Positions 33,407 to 42,479 of a DNA stretch of 64,000 nt are shown here, piece by piece. Numbering within the stretch: position 1 is the first letter of the stretch; each line of letters opens with the position of its first letter. The stretch spans positions 372,001 to 436,000 of the forward strand of contig NZ_JAWRCU010000002.1 of NCBI RefSeq assembly GCF_033542235.1, read 5' to 3'. The translations under genes were made by a program, and so were the position numbers. Origin of the DNA: JAWRCU01 sp033542235 (GTDB taxonomy: Bacteria; Pseudomonadota; Alphaproteobacteria; Rhizobiales; Rhizobiaceae). Below the pieces are notes generated by a model that had not been told where the DNA came from, did not search any database, and saw only the letters and a program-made list of their open reading frames with translations.

Positions 33407-34188
33407 CGTCCCGCATCGATTTCGGCGGCGAACGGGCGCATGAGTCGTTCCGCAGCAAGCTCGTTCTCGAACATCATCGCCGGCAGCAGCGCGACACCGG
33501 CTCCGGCGGCGGCAGCGCTCGCCATGACCGCAGAGGAATCGAAGACCGGCCCGCGGATCTTCGGGCAATCGGCGCCGGCCGCCTCGAACCAGCGCGGCCA
33601 CTCGTCCTGGCGGTATGACCGCAACAGCGTCTCGCCGGCGAGGTCGCCGGGGCGCGCGAGGCGCCTCGCCAGCGCAGGGGCGCAAAGCGGCGTCATAGGT
33701 ACATCGATCAGCGGTATCGCCTCGACGCCATGCCAGGCACCGTCGCCGAAGCGTATTGCGAGGTCGAGACCTTCGCCCGCCAGATCGACGCGATTGTTGT
33801 TCGTGAGAATTCTTAAGTCGACCGTCGGATTGGCGGCGGTGAATTCGGCGATTCGCGGGAGCAGCCAGCCGGTCGCGAAGGTGCCGACGACCCCGACCGT
33901 GAGCACCTCATGGTAGCGGCCGTCCACGAAGCGATCGAGCATCGCTCCGATGCGGTCGAAGGCCTCGCTCAGCACGGGCACGAGCGCAGCACCTTCATCG
34001 GTTAGCGCGAGGCCCCGAGGCAGGCGGCGAAACAGGACGATGCCGAGCCGCTCCTCGAGCCCGCTCACCTGATGACTGACCGCGGCCTGGCTGACGCAGA
34101 GCTCGATGGCCGCACGCGTGAAGCTCAAATGGCGGGCGGCGGCCTCGAAGGCGCGCAAGGCGTTCAGGGGAAGCTGCGGTCGGTCCAT
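33298..34188 (-). CDS. LysR-family regulator, GcvA/AmpR-like
   Basis: 296 residues from MDRPQLPLNALRAFEAAARH, the usual opening of the GcvA/AmpR subgroup; a further upstream ATG at 34248 is unlikely. The helix-turn-helix is FTRAAIELCVSQAAVSHQVSGLEERLG in overlapping parts. The effector domain begins LTVGVVGTFATGWLLPRIAEF. It is divergent from a class A beta-lactamase with a LysR-type box between, the classic ampR-bla layout, so it probably activates that gene in response to muropeptides. Its 3' end overlaps the convergent lysozyme gene. Confidence 0.9.
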   Translation of the reverse strand: MDRPQLPLNALRAFEAAARHLSFTRAAIELCVSQAAVSHQVSGLEERLGIVLFRRLPRGLALTDEGAALVPVLSEAFDRIGAMLDRFVDGRYHEVLTVGVVGTFATGWLLPRIAEFTAANPTVDLRILTNNNRVDLAGEGLDLAIRFGDGAWHGVEAIPLIDVPMTPLCAPALARRLARPGDLAGETLLRSYRQDEWPRWFEAAGADCPKIRGPVFDSSAVMASAAAAGAGVALLPAMMFENELAAERLMRPFAAEIDAGRYWLVRLRSRAESPAMRGFRLWLTAAVGPAKAANSP

Positions 34189-34205
34189 CGCGATGCAATA
34201 AATTT

Positions 34206-34224
34206 TCTCATACCCCTTCCGAGA
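34206..34224. promoter_or_regulatory. Candidate LysR/AmpR binding box
   Basis: TCTC-N11-GAGA (TCTCATACCCCTTCCGAGA) is a dyad with the 11-base spacing typical of LysR-type T-N11-A boxes. It sits in the 96-bp divergent region between the LysR start (34188) and the beta-lactamase start (34285), 60 bp from the latter. Function is inferred from placement. Confidence 0.5.
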
Positions 34225-34284
34225 TATCATCGTTTGCCCGCCGACCACCAGTCCCGCATCGTCACTCTGCCAAAGGAGGCAGAC

Positions 34285-35187
34285 ATGATTTCGAGACGAC
34301 AGCTTGTGATTGCGGCCGCTAGCAGTGCCTTGTTCGCAACCGGTAGAATTTATGCAGCAGAAACAGATGGATTAGAAAGCAAGGCGCTTGAGAAGGCGAT
34401 TGCTGAAATCGAAGCGAAGAGCGGCGGCCGCCTCGGCGTCGCCGTGCTCGACACCGGATCCGGCGGGCGTTTCGCCCATCGCGGTGACGAACGTTTCCCG
34501 ATGTGCAGCACCTTTAAATTTCTATTGGCGGCTGCGATTCTTGCGAAGGTGGATGAGGGACGGGAACATCTCGAACGCGGCATACCGGTGGTGGCCAACG
34601 ACATCATATCCCACTCGCCGGTCTCCAAGCGCTTCGTTGGCCGTGAGGCCAGCGTCGCTGAACTCTGCGAGGCGATTGTGACGGAGAGCGACAACGGAGC
34701 GGCCAACCTTCTGCTTGCGACCATCGGTGGAGCGCAGGGGCTGACCCGATTCGTCCGCGGGATCGGCGACGAGGTCACCAGGCTCGATCGCTTCGAGCCG
34801 GAGCTCAATGAAGTCAGGCCTGGCGATGAGCGCGATACGACCAGCCCGAACGCCATGCTCGCCGATCTCGACCGGCTGGTGCTCGGTTCGTCGCTGACGG
34901 CAGGCTCCCGCGACCGCCTGACCGGCTGGCTGATCGCCTGTCGCACGGGTGATAAGCGAATCCGGGCTGGCCTGCCGAAGGGCTGGCGCGCTGGCGACAA
35001 GACCGGCACCGGTGAACGGGGCACGGCCAATGACATCGCTGTGGCTTGGCCGCCGAACGGAGCGCCAATCCTGCTGACCTCCTATCTGACCGGATGCCCG
35101 CTCGACGCCACCGGCCAGAACGCCGTTCATGCTGCTGTCGCGCATGCGGTCGTATCGGCGCGAGGGGAAATGGCGGGTAGTGAGTAG
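34285..35187 (+). CDS. bla: Class A beta-lactamase with Tat-type signal
   Basis: 300 residues with AAAGGAGGCAGAC before the ATG. The signal MISRRQLVIAAASSALFATG has twin arginines followed by a hydrophobic stretch, as in Tat substrates. All class A motifs are intact: Ser75-T-F-Lys78 in MCSTFKF, SDN at 135-137, Glu171 and Asn175 in RFEPELNE (Ambler 166/170), and KTG at 239-241. It hydrolyses beta-lactams in the periplasm. There is a Cys before the active Ser but no partner at Ambler 238, so no carbapenemase-type disulfide. Divergent from the LysR gene, its likely activator. Confidence 0.95.
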   Translation: MISRRQLVIAAASSALFATGRIYAAETDGLESKALEKAIAEIEAKSGGRLGVAVLDTGSGGRFAHRGDERFPMCSTFKFLLAAAILAKVDEGREHLERGIPVVANDIISHSPVSKRFVGREASVAELCEAIVTESDNGAANLLLATIGGAQGLTRFVRGIGDEVTRLDRFEPELNEVRPGDERDTTSPNAMLADLDRLVLGSSLTAGSRDRLTGWLIACRTGDKRIRAGLPKGWRAGDKTGTGERGTANDIAVAWPPNGAPILLTSYLTGCPLDATGQNAVHAAVAHAVVSARGEMAGSE

Positions 35188-35212
35188 AGCCGCCTGTCGT
35201 GACGCCTTGACG

Positions 35213-35419
35213 TCAGGACTTCCTGGCTCCGCGGTAGGCGCTCGCCAGAAGCACGACGACGCAGCCCGCAAGCAGGATGCCGCCGGCAACAGCGGCAGCA
35301 TGGAACCAAGTTGCAGCAACCGAGGCGACTGCGACCACGCCCAGGATCGCCAATGCAAGGAACTCATCATCGACAAAAAGGCCGATCAATTCGGTCCACA
35401 GCAGGGATAGCGTTTTCAT
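35213..35419 (-). CDS. Small two-span membrane protein coupled to the COG4280 protein
   Basis: 68 residues, beginning MKTLSLLWTELIGLFVDDEF. Two hydrophobic helices follow (about 20-38 and 41-60), with a basic C-terminus YRGARKS. Its ATG overlaps the stop of the upstream gene (ATGA), so translation is coupled and the two may act together. No family is recognised. The reading frame stays open upstream, but that part only shadows the preceding gene. Confidence 0.75.
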   Translation of the reverse strand: MKTLSLLWTELIGLFVDDEFLALAILGVVAVASVAATWFHAAAVAGGILLAGCVVVLLASAYRGARKS

Positions 35420-36162
35420 GATGCTGCCTTGAGATCGGCGCGGCGAAGATGCATCGCCGCGCCGAGTCCAGTCACGAGAAAGATGGCGCCGAAGGCGAGA
35501 ATGTCGAGATCGGCGCCCGGCCATTCCACGCCGAGACCTTCTCCGGTCCAGAAGACGCCGAAGGCGGACAGCATCACGCCGACACCGAATTTCAGCGTGT
35601 TCTCCGGCACGCGCGCCAGCGGTCGACGAATGGCAATGCCGGCAACGAGCACGAGCACGACAGCGGCGAGCGCACCCACAGCAGCTGGCACGATCAGCCC
35701 TCTGCCGGCGCCGACCGCGATCACGATGAACACAACCTCGAGCCCCTCCAGCAGCACGGCCTTGAAGGCGGTGATTCCGGCCATCCAATCGAGATGGGAG
35801 ATCTTTTGCCGCTCGGCCTCCCTCAGCTCCGCTTCTTCCTTGGCGAATGCCTCGGTCTCGTCATGAAGCGCGATGTGGCCGGCAGCCCGCAGGATGGCCT
35901 TGCGTAGCCAGCGCAGTCCGAACAGCAGCAACAGGACACCGATGACAAGCTGCAGGACGCTGAGCGGTATCTGCCCGAGCAATGGTCCCAGCGATACCAC
36001 CAGCAAGGCGAGCAGCGCCAGGGCGGCAACGGTGCCGGCTACGGCGGGTCGCCAGCCGCGGATGGTGGCCACGGCCAGAATGATGGTGAAGGCTTCCACC
36101 ACTTCGACGGAGGAGGCAAGAAATGCCGAAATGACTGCGGGGCCGGCGATCGTCCAGGTCAT
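35416..36162 (-). CDS. COG4280-type polytopic membrane protein
   Basis: 248 residues from MTWTIAGPAVISAFLASSVE; an ATG at 36225 would add a hydrophilic 21-residue leader. About seven membrane segments are visible. Two related motifs, SSVEVVEAFTIILAVA in helix 1 and LEGLEVVFIVIAVG in the middle, place pairs of Glu within the membrane, reminiscent of the REGLE motifs of Ftr1-type iron permeases and other LysE/DMT-like internal duplications. A metal or cation transport role is therefore possible but unproven. Coupled to the 68-residue membrane protein. Confidence 0.8.
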   Translation of the reverse strand: MTWTIAGPAVISAFLASSVEVVEAFTIILAVATIRGWRPAVAGTVAALALLALLVVSLGPLLGQIPLSVLQLVIGVLLLLFGLRWLRKAILRAAGHIALHDETEAFAKEEAELREAERQKISHLDWMAGITAFKAVLLEGLEVVFIVIAVGAGRGLIVPAAVGALAAVVLVLVAGIAIRRPLARVPENTLKFGVGVMLSAFGVFWTGEGLGVEWPGADLDILAFGAIFLVTGLGAAMHLRRADLKAAS

Positions 36163-36221
36163 TCCCAGATTCTTTCTCTCGGAGTGGCTTCCACCAACAG
36201 CTATTCCGGGATTGCTGCCCG

Positions 36222-36926
36222 TCAATCAAAAATCCAGGCGTCAGGCTGAACGGAAGCCACCGGATGCTGACGATCCAGAAGGCTCGCTATGTCTCCGAAA
36301 ACGCGAAGGAACATTTCCTCCGTCAAGACACCGGTATTGGTGTTGTAGCGTGAGCAATGGTAGCTTGAGAAAAGCGTGACATGGCCGATCCCGGTTTTCG
36401 CGCCGTGCTTGAACGGGTATGCGGCTATTCGGCCTTCGAACGCGCGCACGACCGACTGATGCCCGATCGCGCCGAGCGACAGGATGGCTTCGAGCTTCGG
36501 CATGCCGGCAAGCACCGCGGTAAGGAAGCGGCGGCAGGTCGCGATCTCTCCTGGAAGCGGCTTGTTCTGCGGCGGCACGCACCGAACGGCGTTGGTGATC
36601 GCCGTCTCGAACAGGGTCAGTCCGTCGTCCGGCCGTGCTTCGTAACGGCCTTTGGCAAAGCCATGCGCGACGAGGGTGCGGTAGAGCAGGTCGCCAGCAT
36701 AGTCGCCGGTGAAAGGTCGACCCGTGCGGTTCGCGCCCCGCAGCCCTGGCGCCAGGCCCACGATCAGGAGGCGAACGCTCTCAGGGCCTTCGGGCGGAAG
36801 AAAGGTCGGCACCGGCCCGTTGAACCAGTCCGGTTCCTTTGCACGCCAGGCATCCCTGAATTCACACAGCCTTGGACAGAGCGGACAGTCATGCGGCGGA
36901 TCGGCAGCCGCGGTTGCGGCGCCCAT
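36222..36926 (-). CDS. Uracil-DNA glycosylase, family 5 (UDGb)
   Basis: 234 residues. Cys residues in DCPLCPRLC and later VRCVPPQNKPLPGEIATC supply the 4Fe-4S ligands. The uracil pocket motif is IVGLAPGLRGANRTGRPFTG, where Ala replaces the activating Asp/Glu as in family 5, and the minor-groove motif is SSYHCSRYNTNTG. It removes uracil and some deaminated purines from DNA for base excision repair. It overlaps the stop of the NYN gene by one base (TGATG), so the two are co-translated. Confidence 0.92.
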   Translation of the reverse strand: MGAATAAADPPHDCPLCPRLCEFRDAWRAKEPDWFNGPVPTFLPPEGPESVRLLIVGLAPGLRGANRTGRPFTGDYAGDLLYRTLVAHGFAKGRYEARPDDGLTLFETAITNAVRCVPPQNKPLPGEIATCRRFLTAVLAGMPKLEAILSLGAIGHQSVVRAFEGRIAAYPFKHGAKTGIGHVTLFSSYHCSRYNTNTGVLTEEMFLRVFGDIASLLDRQHPVASVQPDAWIFD

Positions 36927-37504
36927 CAGTAATCGTCGTCATGTTCGGCGGGCTCCGGCCGGCGCACCGGTCGCTCGGACGGGTCACGACCAACCTCGGC
37001 ACGCAAAGTGGCAAGATCGATGAAATGGTCGGCTGTTCGGCGAAGGTCGTCGGAGATCATCGGCGGCTGCGAGGACATCGTGGACACGACGCTCACCTTT
37101 CGGCCCTTGCGTTGCAAAGCCTCGACGAGGGTGCGGAAATCTCCGTCCCCCGAGAAGATGACGTAGTGGTCGACGACATCGGTGAGTTCCAGGGCGTCGA
37201 TCGTCAGCTCGATATCCATGTTGCCCTTGATCTTGCGGCGTCCGGCGGAATCGGTGAACTCCTTCGCAGGCTTGGTTACCACCTTGTAGCCGTTATAGTC
37301 GAGCCAATCGATCAGCGGCCGGATCGAAGAATATTCCTGATCCTCCACCAGCGCCGTATAGTAGTAGGCCCTGAGAAGGTAGCCGCGCTTCTGGAAGCTT
37401 GCGAGAAGCTTTCTGTAGTCGATGTCGAAGCCCAGCGCCCGGGAGGTGGCGTACAGATTGGCGCCGTCTATGAAAAGAGCGATTTTTTCGCGAGGGTCAA
37501 ACAT
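36926..37504 (-). CDS. NYN-domain (LabA/DUF88-type) predicted RNase
   Basis: 192 residues from MFDPREKIALFIDGANLY, chosen because AGGA lies 8 bases upstream; two ATGs just before give only slightly longer forms. The PIN-like NYN domain carries acidic residues in FIDGANLY, KGNMDIELTIDAL and VIFSGDGDFRTLVEAL. The C-terminus is a charged disordered tail ending EHDDDY. The family is predicted to be Mg-dependent RNases. It is the first gene of a short operon with the uracil-DNA glycosylase. Confidence 0.9.
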   Translation of the reverse strand: MFDPREKIALFIDGANLYATSRALGFDIDYRKLLASFQKRGYLLRAYYYTALVEDQEYSSIRPLIDWLDYNGYKVVTKPAKEFTDSAGRRKIKGNMDIELTIDALELTDVVDHYVIFSGDGDFRTLVEALQRKGRKVSVVSTMSSQPPMISDDLRRTADHFIDLATLRAEVGRDPSERPVRRPEPAEHDDDY

Positions 37505-37804
37505 TTGCATTATCCTAATAGACGTTTTCACTAATCAAATCTTGCGCAAGCCCGAAAACGGGCGGAAACCCCTGGCGAGGCAACAGCAATACGTCGGCCG
37601 TTCAACTAACGTCACGCGAATATCGTTCCAAGCCGGGCCGGCCAAAATACAAAAAAATTTGATGGAGGCTTGACATGTGGTCACAAGAGGCCATTTCCGC
37701 ACGCTCGTCGCCCGGCAAGGCATGCCGAAAAGCTTGTCTTTCCAGGGCGTTCGGAGTATGAGCGCGACAACTCTCCAGAAATCCAGGAATGAAAGGGGCG
37801 CTTG

Positions 37805-38203
37805 ATGGCCCGCGTTACAGTTGAAGACTGCATCGACAAGGTCGATAACCGTTTCGAGCTCGTGCTGCTCGCCAGCCACCGTGCCCGGCAGATCTCGCAA
37901 GGCGCGCAGATCACTGTCGATCGCGACAATGACAAGAATCCCGTCGTGGCGTTGCGCGAGATCGCCGACTCCACGCTCGCGCCGGAAGACCTCAAGGAAG
38001 ATCTCATCCACTCGCTCCAGAAGCATGTCGAAGTGGACGAGCCGGAGGCGGATGGCCAGGAACTGATCGATCAGGCAGACACCGCGGTGGCCGCCGAGGT
38101 CGACCGCGAAGACGACAATGTCGCATTCGATCGCATGAGCGAGGAAGAACTGCTTGCCGGCATCGAGGGGCTGGTTCCGCCGGAAAAGAGCGACGACTAC
38201 TGA
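37805..38203 (+). CDS. rpoZ: RNA polymerase omega subunit
   Basis: 132 residues, starting MARVTVEDCIDKVDNRFELVLLASHRARQI in overlapping pieces, with AAGGGG before the ATG. The conserved N-terminal 60 residues hold the core-binding region; the acidic C-terminal tail ending PPEKSDDY is typical of alphaproteobacterial omega. It stabilises RNA polymerase beta-prime and, in many proteobacteria, forms a ppGpp site. It precedes rsh by 108 bp, the conserved order. Confidence 0.96.
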   Translation: MARVTVEDCIDKVDNRFELVLLASHRARQISQGAQITVDRDNDKNPVVALREIADSTLAPEDLKEDLIHSLQKHVEVDEPEADGQELIDQADTAVAAEVDREDDNVAFDRMSEEELLAGIEGLVPPEKSDDY

Positions 38204-38311
38204 TTGCCTTGGCCATCGCCCTTCCGCGATGGCAGTTTCATGGTTATCTATTTCATGCGCCGACCCTTTTGGGCGGCGCATGATTGATTCTAGCCCTCAG
38301 GTCGTCGGCCC

Positions 38312-40537
38312 ATGATGCGTCAATACGAGCTTGTCGAGCGCGTGCAGCGCTACAAGCCTGACGTCAACGAGGCGCTGCTCAATAAGGCCTATGTCTACGC
38401 CATGCAGAAGCATGGCCATCAGCGCCGCGCGTCGGGCGACCCCTACTTCTCGCATCCGCTGGAAGTGGCCGCAATTCTCACGGACATGCATCTCGACGAG
38501 GCGACCATAGCTGTCGCGCTGCTGCATGACACGATCGAGGACACGACCGCGACCCGGGCCGAGATCGACGAGCTGTTCGGCCCTGAAATGGGCAAGCTGG
38601 TCGAGGGGCTGACCAAGCTCAAGAAGCTGGACCTCGTCTCCAAGAAGGCCGAACAGGCGGAGAACCTGCGCAAGCTTCTGCTCGCGATCTCCGAGGACGT
38701 GCGCGTGCTGCTCGTCAAGCTCGCCGATCGCCTCCACAACATGCGCACGCTCGACCACGTGCCCGCCGACAAGCGGCTGAGGATCGCCGAGGAGACGATG
38801 GAGATCTATGCGCCGCTCGCCGGCCGCATGGGCATGCAGGACATGCGCGAGGAGCTGGAGGAGCTCGCGTTCCGCTATATCAACCCCGATGCACACCGCA
38901 CCGTCACCCAACGGCTGGCCGACGTATTCGAGCGCTCGCGCGGGCTGATTGCCGAGATCGAGAAGGCGATCTCCGGGCTCTTCGAGAAGCAGGGAATAAA
39001 GGCGACCGTCAAAAGCCGCCAGAAGAAGCCGTGGTCGGTGTTCCGCAAGATGGAGACCAAGGCGCTGTCCTTCGAACAGCTCTCGGACATCTTCGGTTTT
39101 CGCGTGATCGTGGACACGGTGGAGGACTGCTATCGCGCGCTCGGCGCGATCCACACGACGTGGTCGATGGTGCCGGGCCGTTTCAAGGATTACATCTCGA
39201 CCCCGAAGCAGAACGACTATCGCTCGATCCACACGACCATTGTTGGTCCGTCGAACCAGCGTGTCGAGCTTCAGATCCGCACCAAGGCGATGAATCACGT
39301 CGCCGAATATGGCGTGGCCGCGCATTCGATCTACAAGGACAGTGTCGGCAAGCCGAACGGCGCGGGCCATCAGATATCGAGGGACACCAACGCCTATGCC
39401 TGGCTGCGCCGCACCATCGAGCAGCTCGCCGAAGGTGACAACCCCGAGGACTTCCTGGAAAACACGAAGCTCGAGCTTTTCCAGGACCAGGTGTTCTGCT
39501 TCACGCCGAAAGGCCGGCTGATCGCGCTGCCGCGCGGCGCAACGCCGATCGACTTTGCCTATGCGGTGCATACGGAAGTCGGAGATTCCTGCGTCGGCGC
39601 CAAGATCAACGGCCGTATCATGCCGCTGATGACCGAGTTGAAGAACGGCGACGAGGTGGAGATCATCCGCTCGAAGGCGCAGGTGCCGCCGGCTGCCTGG
39701 GAATCGATCGTGGTGACCGGAAAGGCGCGCTCGGCAATCAGGCGGGCGACGAAGAATGCGATCCGCAAACAATATTCGGGGCTTGGCACGCGCATCCTGG
39801 AGCGCGCCTTCGAGCGCGCCGGCAAGCCGTTTTCGAAGGACAGCCTGAAGTCGGTGCTGCCGCGGCTCGCCCACAAGGATGTCGACGACGCGCTCGCGGC
39901 GGTCGGCCGCGGCGAGCTGTCTTCAAGCGATGTTGTGAAGGCAGTGTTCCCCGACTACAAGGACGAGCGTATCACCCAGGCTCCGAAGACGCGCGAGGAA
40001 GGCTGGCTCAAGATCCGCAACGCAGCCGGCATGCTATTCCAGCTCCCGGGGCGCGGGTCGCGCAAGGAAAGGGCGGAGGACAGGAGCGATGCCCTGCCGA
40101 TCCGCGGCATCACCGGCGACTTGCCGGTCCGCTTCGCGCCTGAGGGCGCGGTGCCGGGCGACCGTATCGTAGGCATTCTGCAACCGGGTTCCGGAATCAC
40201 CGTCTACCCGATCCAGTCGCCGTCGCTGACCGCCTTCGACGACCAGCCGGAGCGCTGGATCGACGTGCGCTGGGACATCGACGAGGACACCAAGGAGCGC
40301 TTCCCCGCCCGTATTTCCGTCACCGCCATCAATGCACCCGGTTCGCTGGCCGAAATCGCCCAGATCGTCGCGTCGAACGACGCCAATATTCATACGTTGT
40401 CGATGGTCCGCACTGCGCCGGATTTTACCGAAATGCTGATTGATCTCGAAGTATGGGACCTGAAGCACTTGAACCGCCTGATTTCGCAGTTGAAGGCGAG
40501 CACGGCGGTGAGTGACGTGCGCAGGGTGAATGGCTGA
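38312..40537 (+). CDS. rsh: Bifunctional (p)ppGpp synthetase/hydrolase
   Basis: 741 residues. The N-terminal HD hydrolase domain has FSHPLEVAAIL and LLHDTIEDTTA (His72, Asp73). The synthetase domain has DIFGFRVIVDTVEDCYRALG and DYISTPKQNDYRSIHTTI. TGS is around VFCFTPKGRLIALPRGATP, and a C-terminal ACT domain starts near FPARISVTAINAPGSL. It makes and degrades (p)ppGpp for the stringent response; rhizobia normally have this single long RSH. Located between rpoZ and pyrE. Confidence 0.96.
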   Translation: MMRQYELVERVQRYKPDVNEALLNKAYVYAMQKHGHQRRASGDPYFSHPLEVAAILTDMHLDEATIAVALLHDTIEDTTATRAEIDELFGPEMGKLVEGLTKLKKLDLVSKKAEQAENLRKLLLAISEDVRVLLVKLADRLHNMRTLDHVPADKRLRIAEETMEIYAPLAGRMGMQDMREELEELAFRYINPDAHRTVTQRLADVFERSRGLIAEIEKAISGLFEKQGIKATVKSRQKKPWSVFRKMETKALSFEQLSDIFGFRVIVDTVEDCYRALGAIHTTWSMVPGRFKDYISTPKQNDYRSIHTTIVGPSNQRVELQIRTKAMNHVAEYGVAAHSIYKDSVGKPNGAGHQISRDTNAYAWLRRTIEQLAEGDNPEDFLENTKLELFQDQVFCFTPKGRLIALPRGATPIDFAYAVHTEVGDSCVGAKINGRIMPLMTELKNGDEVEIIRSKAQVPPAAWESIVVTGKARSAIRRATKNAIRKQYSGLGTRILERAFERAGKPFSKDSLKSVLPRLAHKDVDDALAAVGRGELSSSDVVKAVFPDYKDERITQAPKTREEGWLKIRNAAGMLFQLPGRGSRKERAEDRSDALPIRGITGDLPVRFAPEGAVPGDRIVGILQPGSGITVYPIQSPSLTAFDDQPERWIDVRWDIDEDTKERFPARISVTAINAPGSLAEIAQIVASNDANIHTLSMVRTAPDFTEMLIDLEVWDLKHLNRLISQLKASTAVSDVRRVNG

Positions 40538-40552
40538 GTTAGGCGAGGATAG

Positions 40553-41131
40553 ATGAACGTAGACGAAGTGATCGGCATTTTCCGTGAGGCAGGCGCGGTG
40601 CTCGAAGGGCACTTCATCCTGACGTCGGGGCTCAGGAGCCCGATCTTTCTCCAAAAGGCCCGCGTCTTCATGTATGCCGACAAGACGGAGAAGCTCTGCC
40701 GCGCGCTGGCCGAGAAGATACGCGCGCAAGTGCGGGGGCAGGTCGACTATCTGGTCGGTCCGGCTGTGGGGGGACTTATCCCGGCCTATGAGACTTCACG
40801 CCACTTGGCCGTGCCGGCGATCTGGGTCGAGCGGGAAGGAGGCCAGTTCCGGCTGCGCCGCTTCGAGATACCGCAAGGCGCGCGGGTGGTCGTGATCGAG
40901 GACATCGTGACGACCGGCCTATCGATCCGCGAGACGGTCGACTGCATGCGTGCGCTCGGCGCAGAGGTTCTTGCGGCGGGCTGCATCATCGACCGGTCAG
41001 CCGGCAAAGCCGATGTCGGCGTGCCGCTGATCGCTCTCGCCGAATATGAGGTGCCGGCATATCCGGCCGACCGCCTGCCGCCCGAGCTGGCGAAGATTCC
41101 GCCCGTGAAGCCCGGCAGTCGCAATATCTAA
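40553..41131 (+). CDS. pyrE: Orotate phosphoribosyltransferase
   Basis: 192 residues. The PRPP-binding loop is VVVIEDIVTTGLSIRE; FILTSGLRSPIFLQKARVF is the N-terminal orotate region and VEREGGQFRLRRF the flexible loop. It converts orotate and PRPP to OMP in pyrimidine synthesis. It begins 15 bp after rsh and is probably co-transcribed. A dihydroorotase-family gene is at 55864, but not in an operon with it. Confidence 0.95.
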   Translation: MNVDEVIGIFREAGAVLEGHFILTSGLRSPIFLQKARVFMYADKTEKLCRALAEKIRAQVRGQVDYLVGPAVGGLIPAYETSRHLAVPAIWVEREGGQFRLRRFEIPQGARVVVIEDIVTTGLSIRETVDCMRALGAEVLAAGCIIDRSAGKADVGVPLIALAEYEVPAYPADRLPPELAKIPPVKPGSRNI

Positions 41132-41393
41132 CGCATCGGACCGAACCGCAGGACTGCATCAACGAACAATCGCGCGGCGTTCTCGGAAGAGTTCGCTGAG
41201 TGAGAAAGTGCAAAGATTACGGAACCCGAGGAGGCATTCGTGCGCTGTCTCATGAATGACTGCGCAACGGCGCCCCGGTGTCGTTATTGTGCGGGACAGG
41301 CAAGCTCCAGTTCGGCATCCGCTCGTGTGATCGTGAACCGCCGGTACTGGCGCGCACTTGCAGGCATATACCGAGACCCGATAAAGAACAGCG

Positions 41394-41993
41394 ATGTTGT
41401 TTCGACGCAGGACCCCTGCAGATTTCGGTGAGCGAGTAAGGACCATCATCTGGCCGCGCCGCTCATTTGCGCGTTCCGCGAAATACTTCTCCAAACGCAT
41501 ACTGAGATTGCGCGCCACACCGCATTCGATCGCCGCGGGTGTCGCTGCCGGGGTTTTTGTAGCCTTTCTGCCTATCCCGGGCCTGCACATCGTCGTAGCG
41601 GCGGTGGCAGCATGGCTGATCGCGGGAAACATCGTCGCTTCGGCGCTCGGTACCGCTGCGATCGGCAATCCGCTGACGTTTCCCGTGATCTGGGGGGTGA
41701 CCTACGCGATCGGGCAGCTCATCCTGCACGGCCGCGAACCCGGCGCGTACCAGCCGCCCCACATCAGCCACCTGCTTCACCACCTGAGCCTGTCGCAGCT
41801 TTGGCAGCCGTTGCTGGAGCCGATGACGATTGGCGCCCTGCCGCTTGGGTTGCTCTTCGCCGCGGTATCCTATGGCGTCACGCGGTGGGCGGTATCGGCG
41901 TTCCAGACGCGCCGGCGAGCGCGGCTTGCCGAGAAGGCGCGACACGGGGCAAAGGCCGACCAAAGGCGCGACACTACCGTCCTCCAGTCATGA
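41394..41993 (+). CDS. DUF2062 membrane protein
   Basis: 199 residues with a basic N-terminus and about three membrane segments. The DUF2062 signature is SIAAGVAAGVFVAFLPIPGLH, followed by NIVASALGTAAIGNPLTFPV. The function is unknown; the family sits beside pyrE/acpS in many Hyphomicrobiales. Its stop overlaps acpS by ATGA. The 262-bp gap from pyrE (41132-41393) holds no gene that I can support. Confidence 0.9.
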   Translation: MLFRRRTPADFGERVRTIIWPRRSFARSAKYFSKRILRLRATPHSIAAGVAAGVFVAFLPIPGLHIVVAAVAAWLIAGNIVASALGTAAIGNPLTFPVIWGVTYAIGQLILHGREPGAYQPPHISHLLHHLSLSQLWQPLLEPMTIGALPLGLLFAAVSYGVTRWAVSAFQTRRRARLAEKARHGAKADQRRDTTVLQS

Positions 41994-42412
41994 TCATCGG
42001 TATCGGTAGCGATCTCATCGACATACGCCGCATCGAGCGTTCGCTGGAGCGCTACGGCGAGCGCTTCATTGCGAGGCTGTTCACCGATGTCGAGCGGGCG
42101 AAGTCGGAACGGCGGGCGGCGCGCGCGGCCTCCTACGCGAAGCGCTTTGCGGCAAAGGAGGCCTGTGCCAAGGCGCTCGGCACCGGCATGTCGCGCGGCG
42201 TGTTCTGGAAGGACATGGGCGTTGTCAACCTGCCGGGCGGCAAGCCCACCATGAATTTGACCAACGGTGCGGCGCTCCGGCTTCAATCGATGCTCCCCGC
42301 CGGTCACAATGCTGCGATCCACCTGACGATCACTGATGACTTTCCGCTGGCGCAAGCGTTTGTGGTAATTGAGGCCTTGCCGGCCGAACAATGGCCATCT
42401 TCATCCGATTGA
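41990..42412 (+). CDS. acpS: Holo-[acyl-carrier-protein] synthase
   Basis: 140 residues from MIIGIGSDLIDIRRIERSLE; the ATG overlaps the DUF2062 stop. The Mg-binding Asp8 and the KRFAAKEACAKALGTGMSRG motif with its Glu define AcpS. It transfers 4'-phosphopantetheine from CoA to apo-ACP. It precedes lepB by 67 bp, as in related genomes. Confidence 0.95.
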   Translation: MIIGIGSDLIDIRRIERSLERYGERFIARLFTDVERAKSERRAARAASYAKRFAAKEACAKALGTGMSRGVFWKDMGVVNLPGGKPTMNLTNGAALRLQSMLPAGHNAAIHLTITDDFPLAQAFVVIEALPAEQWPSSSD

Positions 42413-42479
42413 AGCCGGCCAATTGCGTTGCCGCAACCCATATGAGCCGCTAAGACGAGGCCGAACCAACGAGGACGAC

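Noticed and set aside
38297..39874. A 525-codon minus-strand open frame
   Set aside because: Antisense to rsh; composition typical of a shadow frame.
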